Assembly: GCA_943788505.1 (NCBI GenBank)
Contig: CALSQR010000001.1
Location: 992,001 to 1,056,000, forward strand
Length of the DNA stretch: 64,000 bases
Direction: 5' to 3'
From: an uncultured bacterium
GTDB taxonomy: Bacteria > Bacteroidota > Rhodothermia > Rhodothermales > UBA10348
Made by a program: the position numbers and the translations under genes. Each line of letters opens with the position of its first letter. Position 1 is the stretch's first letter. Under the pieces are notes generated by a model. That model worked only from the letters and a program-made list of their open reading frames with translations, had not been told where the DNA came from and searched no databases. Shown piece after piece: positions 1-9,041 of this stretch.

Positions 1-618
1 CCTTCCCGGCCATTTAGGGTACTCTTTTTGAGCAATATGTTCATTGAGAAAGGATGGGAAGACGTATTAGAAGCGGCCGCGATCATGCGTCGAGGGTCAG
101 CCCGTAAATCTGGCCTTGCCATGACGATGGTCTTTGCTGGAGCCTGGCCATCAGCAACGATTGAATACCGATTTACCAGTCAGGTTGAGCGGCTTCAGCT
201 TCAAGACTCGGTGATTCACCTCGGTGCACTTAGAGATCGGCGTCAGATTCGCGACAATCAGCTCAAGGCTGATGTGTTCGTATTGCCCTCCTGGTTAGGA
301 GAAGCCCAGCCACTTTCTATTCTTGAAGCCATGGCTGCCGGTACCCCGTGCATTGTCTCTGATGCGGGCGCTATGCCGGACATGATTGGTGGTGACGAAG
401 CTGGACGCGTCGTACCCGTGAAGGACCCTGCAGCGATTGCAGAGGCCATAACGACCATGATGGACCCTGAGGAATGGGGAAAATGCGCTTTGGCCGCTCG
501 AGAAAGGTTTGAATCACACTATAACAACGATGTTATACGCGAAAAATGGATGGCACTGCTCGAGAGCATCGACCAAGAGAAGACTGTGATCGAGCCTCGC
601 GTCGGGGGCCCCTCATGA
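1..618 (+). CDS. Glycosyltransferase family 4, C-terminal part (runs off left edge)
   Basis: The reading frame is open from base 1, so this is the 3' part of a longer gene. It begins inside the classic start of the GT4 C-terminal Rossmann domain (VLFLSNMFIEKGW, a strand followed by the K-G loop) and contains the donor-binding E-x7-E region (SWLGEAQPLSILEAMAAGTP). GT4 enzymes transfer a sugar from a nucleotide-sugar to a lipid or glycan at the cytoplasmic face of the inner membrane. The stop codon overlaps the next gene's start (ATGA at 615-618), so the two are probably translationally coupled. With the flippase behind it, this is the end of a surface polysaccharide cluster. Acceptor and sugar cannot be read from this part. 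Confidence 0.9.
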   Translation, partial: PSRPFRVLFLSNMFIEKGWEDVLEAAAIMRRGSARKSGLAMTMVFAGAWPSATIEYRFTSQVERLQLQDSVIHLGALRDRRQIRDNQLKADVFVLPSWLGEAQPLSILEAMAAGTPCIVSDAGAMPDMIGGDEAGRVVPVKDPAAIAEAITTMMDPEEWGKCALAARERFESHYNNDVIREKWMALLESIDQEKTVIEPRVGGPS

Positions 619-1853
619 GCAGCAAGATCCTCAAGAACATGAGCTGGCTCACGGTCTCTAACCTGGCCGTTAAGCCACTCTGGTTCATTTTTATAACGTA
701 CGGCTGCATCTACTACATGGGACTGGCCCAGTATGGTGTGATGACGGCGGCTCTTGCCTTGATGAGTATCTGCGATGGATCCCTCACCCTCGGATCCTCT
801 CCCTACACTATTCGAGAATTATCTCGCACGCCCGAGCGCTCATCGGAATTCTTCTCCAACCTACTACTTTCTCGCATTGGTATGTCGTTGATCGCGGTAA
901 TACTGGGCCTCGTGATTCGGATCATGCTGGGAACAGGGGCGCTGGATGTCGTTCTCTTTGCTGGCGGTTATGTGTTGGCGCGCAACGTGTTGGAGTATTG
1001 CAGAGCCCTCTTCCGCGCACATGAGATTTTCCAATACGAAGCGTGGTCGACCATGCTTGAAAAGGTATTAGTCATCGGCGCCGGTATGTGGGCGCTGACA
1101 GTTACTCCCTCAGCGGCATCGGCCCTTATGGGCATGAGCCTCGGTATGGCGGTCACTTTCCTACTTACGTTCGCCTGGGTGACACGTGGACTGGCGCCTT
1201 TCAACTGGCATCTTGTATCTGGGAAGTTCTTCCGTGAAGCGCTACCGCAGGCCGTCCCGCTAGGACTCTCTTCGATATTTGTACTACTGTATTATCGTAC
1301 CGACAGCATCATGATCGAAGCGTTTGACGGGGATCTCGTCACGGGCCAGTACGGTCTAGCGTTCCGAATCACAGAGGCGATGGTGCTTCTTCCATATATC
1401 GTAACGTCTGTCTTGCTCCCACGTCTGTCCTCTTTATATGCTTCAGACGGCGCTGCATTTGGCCGACTATTCAAGCAAGGAATAGCCGGGATGGCACTGA
1501 CAGCAGGGCTCGCGGGGTCTGCTGTCTATTTGCTCGCGCCATGGGGTATACCACTGATTGATTCTAGCGTTGATGCGCTTCCAGCCATTCCTCTTCTGCG
1601 TATTTTGGTGATTTCTTTTGTCATCAGTGCGATTAACCAGATGATGATCACGCACCTGACAGCAACGAATCAGCAAAACCGTTTGGCAGTGATTCTAGCG
1701 ATTGCAGCGGTTCTGAACATCGGACTGAATTTGCTTCTTATCCCTCGGTTTTCGGCTCAAGGAGCTGCGTTTGCCACCGTTGCCACCCAAATCCTGCTGG
1801 GGCTTCTTTTCTTTGCACAGATGCAACGCGGGCCAACAAAACGTACGGCTTGA
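615..1853 (+). CDS. Wzx-like polysaccharide flippase (MOP/MATE superfamily)
   Basis: A 412-residue polytopic membrane protein with roughly 12 hydrophobic segments and the usual oligosaccharide-flippase pattern: an N-terminal NLAVKPLWFIFITYG-like first helix, a central half-repeat (LPQAVPLGLSSIFVLLYYR), and a C-terminal pair of helices with scattered Asn/Gln. Such proteins move undecaprenyl-linked glycans across the inner membrane. I chose the ATG at 615 because it overlaps the upstream stop (ATGA) and the frame upstream of it (from 546) is hydrophilic and lies inside the glycosyltransferase gene. The family is clear; the substrate is not. No gene follows in the same direction for 197 bp. Confidence 0.88.
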   Translation: MSSKILKNMSWLTVSNLAVKPLWFIFITYGCIYYMGLAQYGVMTAALALMSICDGSLTLGSSPYTIRELSRTPERSSEFFSNLLLSRIGMSLIAVILGLVIRIMLGTGALDVVLFAGGYVLARNVLEYCRALFRAHEIFQYEAWSTMLEKVLVIGAGMWALTVTPSAASALMGMSLGMAVTFLLTFAWVTRGLAPFNWHLVSGKFFREALPQAVPLGLSSIFVLLYYRTDSIMIEAFDGDLVTGQYGLAFRITEAMVLLPYIVTSVLLPRLSSLYASDGAAFGRLFKQGIAGMALTAGLAGSAVYLLAPWGIPLIDSSVDALPAIPLLRILVISFVISAINQMMITHLTATNQQNRLAVILAIAAVLNIGLNLLLIPRFSAQGAAFATVATQILLGLLFFAQMQRGPTKRTA

Positions 1854-2050
1854 TAGTCCAACCTGTGCTAGCCGCCAAGAGGGTTTGTCCAGACAGGTAG
1901 CAGGCAGGTAGCAGCCGATAGTGTGTAACCGTTTGGCAGCCTGAAACGTACCTGCGGAAACAACATGGTTCTCCCGCCAACTAGTGGCCAGTATTTGGTC
2001 AGAAAATGGAGGTCCGAGAATCAACACATTGAGGGAATCCGCCAAGCAAC

Positions 2051-3778
2051 ATGAAAAAGTCAGTTACCGCCCTGTTCATCCTGAGCCTATCGCTCATCTT
2101 CGTCCATCCGACGTTTGCCCAAGATGAACCATCAAACCGTGTCCCTGCTGAATATGAAACCGTCGTTTCAGCCGTCCAGCAAGTCATGGGGCTGTTGCAG
2201 GACGTCACGCAGAGGCACGCAAAAGAGCCGATCAACGATCAGATCCTGAGCATCAGCGACCGACTGGCAATGAACGGTCCGGTCACCGGAGGCTTCCGTG
2301 GTATGCCCGAAGAAGACCTGGTAGAGATGCTTCGTGATATTGAAATTGAGCTCGAAAGTATCTCACGTTCGCTTGAGCGGAGAGGTGAGGATGACCTTGC
2401 TCGCCGTCTCGATAGCGTTCTCAGAGAATTAAGCTCGGCCATTCAGGAAGCAGATCACGATAATGTCCGCATCCGAAAGGATTCGCCTTACCGGTATGAA
2501 ATTAAGAATGGAAGGGAGCGCGTGACTATTCGTACTAGTGATGGGGACTGGTGGGACGACGACGATCGCTGGGAAGAAAAGCATGGCGGTCGAGATGAGC
2601 GCTGGCGCGATCGCCGAGATGATTGGAGTGATTCATGGAATGGTGGCAGTTCTGACTGGGTAACCTCGTCCGAATCTGTATTGGGCGAATGGAATCATCG
2701 CTGGCCATTCCAGCAGTATTCCCTGTATCGCAACATCCCTTCGTTTCGCTACAACCGGGTTGAAGGCCTTTTCTTAGGCGTTACACGCGCTCCGCTCGAT
2801 TGGTCTAGCTGGGACCGAGGTCGGATATATGGCCAAGGTGGCTATGCCTTCGCGATGAAAAAATGGCAGTATAAGGTCGGCGCTGAAACGCGCTTCGGTG
2901 ACCGTCAGAGAAATCAAGAGGTTGATCTCAAGATTGGCGGCGCTTACCAGCGCAATACGGACACGGATGATCTGTGGAAAGCTTCCTGGGCTGAAAACAC
3001 AGCCGCCGCTTCTCTATTCCGTCATGACTTTTTTGACTATCACGGCACAGAAGGCTGGACCGCGTATGCTGTAGCTCGTCTGACTCGGTTTGCCCAGTTG
3101 AGTGCCGGATACCGGGATGAAGAGTACTCGAGCCTTCGAAATGAGACTAATTGGTCCCTGTTCGGCGGAAGTGACTTCCGTCCCAACCCTGGCGTTAACG
3201 AAGGCCAAATGAAATCATTCGTGCTCTCGTTTGAAGGTGGAAGCATCCGCTCGCTACAGAGCCGCCCACGTGGCGCTGCCTTCAGACTGGAGGCTGAGCT
3301 AGGTCAGGGACTGGGAGGAGATTTTGATTTCTCGCGCTATCTGGGTGATGTCCGCACCTATGCTCGCCTCACTCGAAATGCCGGTCTGAGTCTTCGTTTC
3401 CGCGGTGGTTTTACGGAAGGCACCGTGCCGGTTCAAAAAGCATTTACGCTTGGCGGCATTGGTTCGGTTCGTGGATACGAGCAGAACGAGTTCATCGGAA
3501 CGCGAATGATGCTGGCGAACGCTGAGCTTTCATTGTACGAGCCAGATCTTATGGACTGGATCCTCGATGACATCACGCTCTTTGGCACATTCGATGCCGG
3601 ATGGACGAACTTGCAGGCTGGTCAGGATGCGTTCGACATGAACGATGTAATCCCATCTGCAGGATTTGGGTTAGCCTTCGATGATCGCTTGGTGCGAATC
3701 GAGGTGGCATGGCCACTGCGCGACCTGGGTACTGGTTTGGAACCATCAGTCTGGTTCCGTATCAACCCGACGTTCTAG
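2051..3778 (+). CDS. Omp85/BamA-like outer-membrane barrel protein without POTRA domains
   Basis: 575 residues with a Sec signal peptide (ends near A22-Q24). After it comes a helical, coiled-coil-like stretch (about 30-130), then a low-complexity linker rich in Trp, Asp and Arg (about 165-205, for example GDWWDDDDRW), then a beta-rich C-terminal half ending in Phe. Around residues 467-480 is GGIGSVRGYEQNEF, matching the VRGF/Y motif on loop 6 of Omp85-family barrels (BamA, TamA, FhaC, surface antigen D15). Amphipathic strands and the terminal F fit an outer-membrane barrel. No POTRA repeats are seen; the helical domain may replace them (inference). The gene is alone, with its own 197-bp leader and a strong terminator after it. 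Function (secretion, insertion or lipid handling) is unknown. Confidence 0.8.
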   Translation: MKKSVTALFILSLSLIFVHPTFAQDEPSNRVPAEYETVVSAVQQVMGLLQDVTQRHAKEPINDQILSISDRLAMNGPVTGGFRGMPEEDLVEMLRDIEIELESISRSLERRGEDDLARRLDSVLRELSSAIQEADHDNVRIRKDSPYRYEIKNGRERVTIRTSDGDWWDDDDRWEEKHGGRDERWRDRRDDWSDSWNGGSSDWVTSSESVLGEWNHRWPFQQYSLYRNIPSFRYNRVEGLFLGVTRAPLDWSSWDRGRIYGQGGYAFAMKKWQYKVGAETRFGDRQRNQEVDLKIGGAYQRNTDTDDLWKASWAENTAAASLFRHDFFDYHGTEGWTAYAVARLTRFAQLSAGYRDEEYSSLRNETNWSLFGGSDFRPNPGVNEGQMKSFVLSFEGGSIRSLQSRPRGAAFRLEAELGQGLGGDFDFSRYLGDVRTYARLTRNAGLSLRFRGGFTEGTVPVQKAFTLGGIGSVRGYEQNEFIGTRMMLANAELSLYEPDLMDWILDDITLFGTFDAGWTNLQAGQDAFDMNDVIPSAGFGLAFDDRLVRIEVAWPLRDLGTGLEPSVWFRINPTF

Positions 3779-3819
3779 TCAGACCTATTAGCTGAACGAT
3801 CAAAGGACTGAAAACTCGA

Positions 3820-3852
3820 GAGGGGCGCACGATCTACGATCGTGCGCCCCTC
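3820..3852. terminator. Bidirectional intrinsic terminator between convergent genes
   Basis: A near-perfect hairpin: a 14-bp arm gaggggcgcacgat (3820-3833) and its complement (3839-3852), extendable to 15 bp with a 3-base loop. It lies between the stop of the outer-membrane gene and the stop of the convergent peptide transporter (3880) and can serve both strands. Confidence 0.85.
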
Positions 3853-3879
3853 TTCACTTCTTGCTATTCCCGAATCAGT

Positions 3880-5370
3880 CTATTCAACGCCTCCGGTAAA
3901 GCGTTTCAATGGGAAGGCCAGTAGAAGCGCGACAACACCTGCACCGGCGCTGATCATAGCTACCTGTGAGAAGAGACCGTCGAATCCAAGATTTCCAATG
4001 TCTCCTGCAACCAGACCGGCAATGAGATTACCAAGTGCAGTAGCAACAAACCAGATTCCCATCATCTGCCCTACACGTCCCTCAGGGGCGAGCTTCGTGA
4101 TGGAGGACATTCCAACTGGTGACAAGCAAAGCTCACCAACCGTGTGTAGGAAATAGGTTACGATCAGGAAGGTGATACCAACGCTTCCAGGCTCAGCATT
4201 AGCCGCGCCCCACGCAATGACGAAAAAGCCTGCACCCAGTCCGAGAAGACCAAGGGCAAACTTTACTAGGAAGGATGGATGCTTCTTAATCCGTGCGAGT
4301 GTGATCCATAACGAACCAAAGATCGGCGCAAAAATGATGATGAATGTCGAATTGACTGACTGTAGCCAGCTCGCTGGCATTTCCCAACCACCAAATTCAC
4401 GATCTGCCATGCGATCAGCGAAAAGGTTCAACGACGAACCGGCCTGTTCAAATCCTGACCAGAAAATGGCAGCAAGAATGAAGAGCCAGAAAATGATCCC
4501 AAGTCTCTTTTTCTCGAGCGCATTGTGTCCAGCGAAAAAGATCAGGTAGATGAAATACACGGCTACAATAATCAGAATGCTCGACCCGAGGCCCTCAGCG
4601 ATATCTGTCAGGGTCAAATCAAAGACGCCGCTCGAAACCAAAAATCCGAACAAGACCAATACAGCCGCGCTGGCTCCTGAAATGAGGTAGAATTTTCGCG
4701 TCTTCGAAGCAATGGCGTCTTGTGAATCCGTCGTCTTTAGCGCTCCAGCAGCCCCAAGATATTTCGTACCCATCCGGTACTGAATCAATCCCAGGACCAT
4801 TCCAAAACCAGCTAAGGAAAACCCATAATGCCAGTTGATGCCCTCTCCAAAGTATCCACATGCAATTGGACCTAGGAAAGCGCCAATGTTAATTCCCATG
4901 TAGTACACCGAAAATCCGGCATCGCGAGCGGCACCGCCTTCAGGATACAACTCACCAACAATCGTGGACACATTCGGCTTCAGCAGTCCCGTTCCAAGAA
5001 CGATCAGAATCAAGCCGAAGAAGAACATTTCCGTCATGGGAACGGCCATACTAAAGTGACCGGCTGCAATGATTACACCACCCACAAAGACCGATTTCTG
5101 TTGACCCCATATTTTATCCGCAACCCAACCGCCCGGCAGAGCGAGCAGGTAGACAAGACTCGTATAGAGCCCATATATGGCCGCTGCAGTGCCGTCGGTC
5201 AGACCCATCCCGGGATTATCACCCGTTACTGCTGCAGTCATGAAAAGAATCAAGAGAGCGCGCATGCCATAGTAGCTGAAGCGCTCCCACATCTCCGTAA
5301 AAAAGAGTGTCGCTAGACCGCGCGGGTGACCAAAAAAGGTGCCGCCGGGTAACGAGGCTGTTTGGGACAT
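3880..5370 (-). CDS. POT/PTR2 family proton-dependent peptide transporter
   Basis: 496 residues, 12-14 membrane segments. The N-terminal helix carries the ExxER(F) proton-coupling motif of the family (residues 26-30, EMWER followed by FSYYGMR). The second signature (VYYMGINIGAFLGP) and GTGLLKPNVSTIVGELY are the usual PTR2 patterns. These inner-membrane symporters import di- and tripeptides with protons. The gene stands alone and points toward the terminator at 3820-3852; its promoter must lie in the 142-bp divergent gap shared with aspS. Length and motifs are complete. Confidence 0.93.
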   Translation of the reverse strand: MSQTASLPGGTFFGHPRGLATLFFTEMWERFSYYGMRALLILFMTAAVTGDNPGMGLTDGTAAAIYGLYTSLVYLLALPGGWVADKIWGQQKSVFVGGVIIAAGHFSMAVPMTEMFFFGLILIVLGTGLLKPNVSTIVGELYPEGGAARDAGFSVYYMGINIGAFLGPIACGYFGEGINWHYGFSLAGFGMVLGLIQYRMGTKYLGAAGALKTTDSQDAIASKTRKFYLISGASAAVLVLFGFLVSSGVFDLTLTDIAEGLGSSILIIVAVYFIYLIFFAGHNALEKKRLGIIFWLFILAAIFWSGFEQAGSSLNLFADRMADREFGGWEMPASWLQSVNSTFIIIFAPIFGSLWITLARIKKHPSFLVKFALGLLGLGAGFFVIAWGAANAEPGSVGITFLIVTYFLHTVGELCLSPVGMSSITKLAPEGRVGQMMGIWFVATALGNLIAGLVAGDIGNLGFDGLFSQVAMISAGAGVVALLLAFPLKRFTGGVE

Positions 5371-5512
5371 GAATCAAACCGGTTAATGAACGGATCGAGG
5401 CAAGATAGAGAACCAAGCTCTTCCAGTCTAAACCAATTTTTCAGCCTTCGCCGTGCGGCGTTCCCCTATCTTTTCCACTCTGCCTGAAAAAAACCCAACC
5501 CTGTACGGGATT

Positions 5513-7369
5513 ATGTCTGTTTCCCAGTTCCAGATTGACTCTCACGGTAACCGCTCCCACACGTGTGGCGAGTTGCGCGCCGAGCACGCCGGCCAAACGG
5601 TCGTACTCAAAGGTTGGGTCGACACCCGCCGCGACCTCGGTGGTCTAATCTTCGTCGATCTACGCGATCGATATGGCATCACACAAATTGTCTTTAATCC
5701 GGAAAACCACCCGGATGCGACCAAGATTGCCGAGTCCCTACGATTCGAATTCGTCATAACCGTCAGGGGCACCGTAATGCAGCGCGAGGTAGCGGCAAAG
5801 AACGCTGACCTGCCGACCGCGTCCGTCGAGATTGCCGTTGAGGATATCATCATCCTTAACACATCCGATCCTCTTCCCTTTATGGTTTCTGTTCATGAGG
5901 GCAAACAGTCGAACGCCTCGGATGACCTTCGCCTCAAGTACCGCTACTTGGATCTGCGGCGTCAGGAGCTGAAAGAAAACGTTTTGCTACGTCACCGGGT
6001 CTATCAAGCAGTTCGCGGATTTTACGATGCTGAGGACTTTGTGGAGGTTGAAACGCCCGTCCTGATGAAGTCCACTCCGGAAGGCGCCAGGGACTACTTA
6101 GTGCCAAGCCGCGTGCATGCCGGTAAGTTCTTCGCACTTCCACAGTCCCCACAGACCTACAAGCAGATTTTGATGGTAGCAGGCATGGACCGCTACTTCC
6201 AGATCGTGAAGTGCTTCCGGGACGAAGACCTTCGCGCAGATCGTCAGCCAGAGTTCACGCAGATCGACGTCGAAATGACGTTCGCAAACGAGGAAATGAT
6301 CTACACGACGGCTGAGGGCATGCTCGCTAACATATGGCGACAGGTCAAAGGTACAGAATTGGACCTTCCTTTTCCGAGGATGAGTTACGACGACGCCGTC
6401 AAGAAATACGGCTCAGATAAGCCGGATCTTCGCTTCGATATGCAGCTGCACGATCTCAGCGATGCTTTCAACGGCTGCGGTTTCCGAGTATTCGATTCTG
6501 TGATCAATGAAGGAGGCGCTGTTGTAGGTATCGTCGTGCCGGGTGAAGGTGATTCGGGTCGTGGCAAACTAGACAAATTGGATAAAGACTTTGTCCGTGG
6601 CCGCCTTGGAGCCGGTGGACTGTTTCATTTCCGCCTACCATCTGATGGCTCTGAAGTATTGTCCAGCGTAAAGTCCGATGTATTGCCAACCAGCTATGTC
6701 CAGAAAGCCATTGATGCGTGTGGAGCCAATCAAGGTGATCTCGTTCTGGTCTTGGCAGGCCCGGCACCGAAAGTGTTTCATCAGGTGGGAGACCTTCGCC
6801 TTAAAATGGGTCGTGACCTGAATCTGATTTCTGATTCATCTGATGGTCCCTGGAAATTCCTTTGGGTCACCGACTTCCCGTTGCTAGAGTACAACGAAGA
6901 CGAAGGCCGCTTCTTTGCCATGCACCACCCCTTTACGTCTCCCCACGCGGAAGACATGGGTATGCTCGGCACGGATCCAGGCGCTGTTCGCGCGCAAGCC
7001 TATGACGTCGTACTGAATGGTAGCGAGATCGGCGGTGGCTCGATTCGTATTCATCGCGCAGACGTTCAGCGCCAGATGTTTGACGCTCTGGGGATCGATG
7101 AGGAAGAAGCGCAGACTCGCTTTGGCTTCCTTTTGGATGCCTTCCGCTTCGGCGCACCTCCGCACGGTGGCATTGCCTTCGGATTGGACCGCATCGTGAT
7201 GTTGCTTGCCGGCGCGTCATCGCTACGCGACGTAATCGTCTTTCCGAAGACTCAAAGTGCACAGGAGCCCATGGTTCAGTCTCCCGACGTAGTAGATGCC
7301 CACCAGCTAAGAGATTTGCATATCCAGCTCATTACGCCGGACGACCACGACGACTATGACGATGAGTGA
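5513..7369 (+). CDS. aspS: Aspartyl-tRNA synthetase
   Basis: A 618-residue class II synthetase of the bacterial type: N-terminal OB-fold anticodon-binding domain (GWVDTRRDLGGLIF), catalytic core with motif 2 (FRDEDLRADRQPEFTQ), a GAD insertion domain in the middle, and motif 3 near the C terminus (GIAFGLDRIVML). The start at 5513 matches the usual beginning of the OB domain; a possible upstream extension from 5453 is Pro/Arg-rich and not family-like. A Leu in RRDLGG, where non-discriminating enzymes tend to have His, suggests a discriminating enzyme (inference). The 3' end overlaps the pyrophosphatase-like gene. Confidence 0.97.
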   Translation: MSVSQFQIDSHGNRSHTCGELRAEHAGQTVVLKGWVDTRRDLGGLIFVDLRDRYGITQIVFNPENHPDATKIAESLRFEFVITVRGTVMQREVAAKNADLPTASVEIAVEDIIILNTSDPLPFMVSVHEGKQSNASDDLRLKYRYLDLRRQELKENVLLRHRVYQAVRGFYDAEDFVEVETPVLMKSTPEGARDYLVPSRVHAGKFFALPQSPQTYKQILMVAGMDRYFQIVKCFRDEDLRADRQPEFTQIDVEMTFANEEMIYTTAEGMLANIWRQVKGTELDLPFPRMSYDDAVKKYGSDKPDLRFDMQLHDLSDAFNGCGFRVFDSVINEGGAVVGIVVPGEGDSGRGKLDKLDKDFVRGRLGAGGLFHFRLPSDGSEVLSSVKSDVLPTSYVQKAIDACGANQGDLVLVLAGPAPKVFHQVGDLRLKMGRDLNLISDSSDGPWKFLWVTDFPLLEYNEDEGRFFAMHHPFTSPHAEDMGMLGTDPGAVRAQAYDVVLNGSEIGGGSIRIHRADVQRQMFDALGIDEEEAQTRFGFLLDAFRFGAPPHGGIAFGLDRIVMLLAGASSLRDVIVFPKTQSAQEPMVQSPDVVDAHQLRDLHIQLITPDDHDDYDDE

Positions 7370-7754
7370 TTTGGCCAATCCTGGCGGTGTGCCGGGTTGG
7401 GTAGATTGGGAGCAATGGGAAAATCTGATTCGTATCAAGGGCATCACCATTGATCGCCCTATCAATAAGCCACACCCTAATTATCCCGACATCATTTACC
7501 CCATAGACTATGGTTATGTAAATGGGACAGACAGTGTTGACGGATCAGGTGTTGATGTCTTTGTAGGAAGTGCAGATAATGGTCTGGTAGCCGCCATATT
7601 TACGAATGATTATCGTCAAGGCGACGTAGAGTGCAAGCTCATTTACAATTGTATTCCGAAGGAAATCTACTTGGTCAATGGGTTTATAAACTTTGCTCCC
7701 ACGCTAATGAATGGACGTTTGTTGATGCGAAGGCAAATGAAATCATTGTTTTGA
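7356..7754 (+). CDS. Small inorganic pyrophosphatase-like protein
   Basis: About 132 residues, similar in pattern to the short inorganic pyrophosphatase-like family: an N-terminal RPINKPHPNYPDIIYPIDYGYV segment corresponding to the PPase ERP..H..YP..YGY block, then VDGSGVDVFVGS corresponding to the DGDP(L)D metal-binding region with its acidic residues partly kept, and an LLMRR tail. True PPases keep DxDPLD; here it is DGSGVDVFVG, so activity on PPi is uncertain. It overlaps aspS by 14 bp; a second ATG at 7362 shortens the overlap to 8 bp (ATGAGTGA). Co-transcription with aspS, whose reaction releases PPi, makes biological sense (inference). Confidence 0.75.
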   Translation: MTMSDLANPGGVPGWVDWEQWENLIRIKGITIDRPINKPHPNYPDIIYPIDYGYVNGTDSVDGSGVDVFVGSADNGLVAAIFTNDYRQGDVECKLIYNCIPKEIYLVNGFINFAPTLMNGRLLMRRQMKSLF

Positions 7755-7927
7755 GAACATTGACAGTCATTTCCCCCTCACTAGCGCGTCAAATGAACGC
7801 GTTTTGATCAATAGAATGAGTGTTTTTTAGTTATCCGTTCTCACCGAACCTTCAACAGCTGAAATTTGGTGTGTCAGGGCAAGGATTCGTAATTTCTGTG
7901 TCTTGCCGGATATCATTTCCGGCCGGC

Positions 7928-8000
7928 GATCCCGTAGCTCAGCTGGCAGAGCATCTGACTTTTAATCAGAGGGTCCCAGGTTCGAGCCCTGGCGGGATCA
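7928..8000 (+). tRNA. tRNA-Lys (anticodon TTT)
   Basis: A full cloverleaf: acceptor arm GATCCCG/CGGGATC, D arm GCTC/GAGC, anticodon stem TCTGA/TCAGA with loop CTTTTAA (anticodon TTT), T arm CCAGG/CCTGG with TTCGAGC loop, discriminator A. CCA is not encoded. A terminator follows directly. Confidence 0.97.
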
Positions 8001-8003
8001 CAG

Positions 8004-8039
8004 AAAGAGCCCCGATTGCATTAGCAATCGGGGCTCTTT
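8004..8039 (+). terminator. Intrinsic terminator of tRNA-Lys
   Basis: Sixteen-base inverted repeat (8004-8019 and 8024-8039, core gagccccgattgc) with a 4-base loop, T-rich on the right. It begins 3 bases after the tRNA. Confidence 0.9.
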
Positions 8040-8183
8040 CTTTTCTACCCGAAACCGAGGGATCAAGAGATGTCATTTCTAAAAGACATCGTCCTGTTAA
8101 AAAGACATCCCCAATCTAAAAGTTCGTATCACCCTCTGGTCCCGGTGCAAAAGATGATCCCGGATGAACTTCCGATTTATTCA

Positions 8184-8504
8184 CTACACGCCAGCTTGCT
8201 CCCAAGAAAACTTCAGAAGAACACCTATGGAGCTTGCTGCTGCTAGAGCCGCTGCATTTCCGAGAATGGCAGTTAGATACTCTCCAGCTACAGGAATTGC
8301 ATCAAGTGCACCAGCAGCAACAGAAAGTCCAATTGCAATTACAATTGTCCTGATTAGGTCTCCTGAATCACGTTGGAGACCCGTTGCGAGACCAAGCACT
8401 GCTATGATTACAGCAGCATAAGGAACTTCAACAAAGGCAGCCAAAATGATAAAGACAAAAGCAACACGTAACGTCGTCTTCAGATAATCCATTGATTCTC
8501 TCAA
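8184..8504 (-). CDS. Small membrane protein of unknown function
   Basis: 106 residues with three to four hydrophobic segments (about 10-30, 30-45, 50-70, 78-98) and very few charged residues between them; I do not recognise the family. ATG starts exist at residues 1 and 5 (MDYLKTTLRVA), and the second is equally plausible. It stands alone between two tRNA genes on the opposite strand. Amphipathic N-terminal Lys/Arg and a Glu/Trp C-terminal tail give it a normal inner-membrane protein profile, so it is probably real although nothing in the context suggests a role. Confidence 0.6.
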   Translation of the reverse strand: MRESMDYLKTTLRVAFVFIILAAFVEVPYAAVIIAVLGLATGLQRDSGDLIRTIVIAIGLSVAAGALDAIPVAGEYLTAILGNAAALAAASSIGVLLKFSWEQAGV

Positions 8505-8775
8505 TATGTGAGTGTACTGGATAGCAGCCTAAGCCACCATTCTGAATTTTATGTGTTTCAATGGTTAAAATTAAATTTTTTCGACCATTGTGAATAAGTT
8601 TTTCTTCTTTTCGCTCAAAGCGGCTTAAAAACACCGATTACCGTTGTGGTGTATTCTCCTCACTCCCCAAAAAAGGTATTGAATTCCTCCCTACTACGCG
8701 TTTTGAAGTGTCATTGAAATGTGGGGTGCCTCTATTCGATACCGTAACTAATTGTTCTATATTTTCGACCCACCC

Positions 8776-8859
8776 GCCCAGGTGGTGAAATTGGTAGACA
8801 CGCCATCTTGAGGGGGTGGTGTCCGAAAGGACGTGCTGGTTCGACTCCAGTCCTGGGCA
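8776..8859 (+). tRNA. tRNA-Leu (anticodon GAG)
   Basis: An 84-nt class II tRNA: acceptor GCCCAGG/CCTGGGC, D arm with GGTAGACAC, anticodon stem CCATC/GGTGG with loop TTGAGGG (anticodon GAG), a long variable arm (GTGTCCGAAAGGACGT) and a T arm with TTCGACT loop. Discriminator A, no encoded CCA. Confidence 0.96.
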
Positions 8860-8897
8860 CTCAGAAAGGCGGGTATTCTCGCCTATTAATGTTGAAT

Positions 8898-8930
8898 GGC
8901 CCCCAGTCTTGTCTGGGGGCCTTTTTATTT
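8898..8930 (+). terminator. Intrinsic terminator of tRNA-Leu(GAG)
   Basis: Nine-base stem ggcccccag/ctgggggcc (8898-8906, 8913-8921) followed by ctttttattt. Classic hairpin plus U-tract about 40 bases after the tRNA. Confidence 0.9.
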
Positions 8931-9041
8931 TTCAGTCCGGTATTCGAGAAAGATAGAATTTGATCTGCGTAACTCTCTTCTATCACAACCTCCCGAATAA
9001 ATACAAACTCAAGCTTTGCGCGGATAGAAGGACCTCGACAT

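Noticed and set aside
1894-1914. Tandem caggtagcag repeat in the leader of the Omp85-like gene
   Set aside because: Only two copies of a 10-mer; too short to support a claim.
3842-4156. A 104-codon + strand frame
   Set aside because: Antisense to the POT transporter gene and overlapping the terminator hairpin.
7820-8119. A 99-codon + strand frame
   Set aside because: Reads straight through the tRNA-Lys gene and its terminator.
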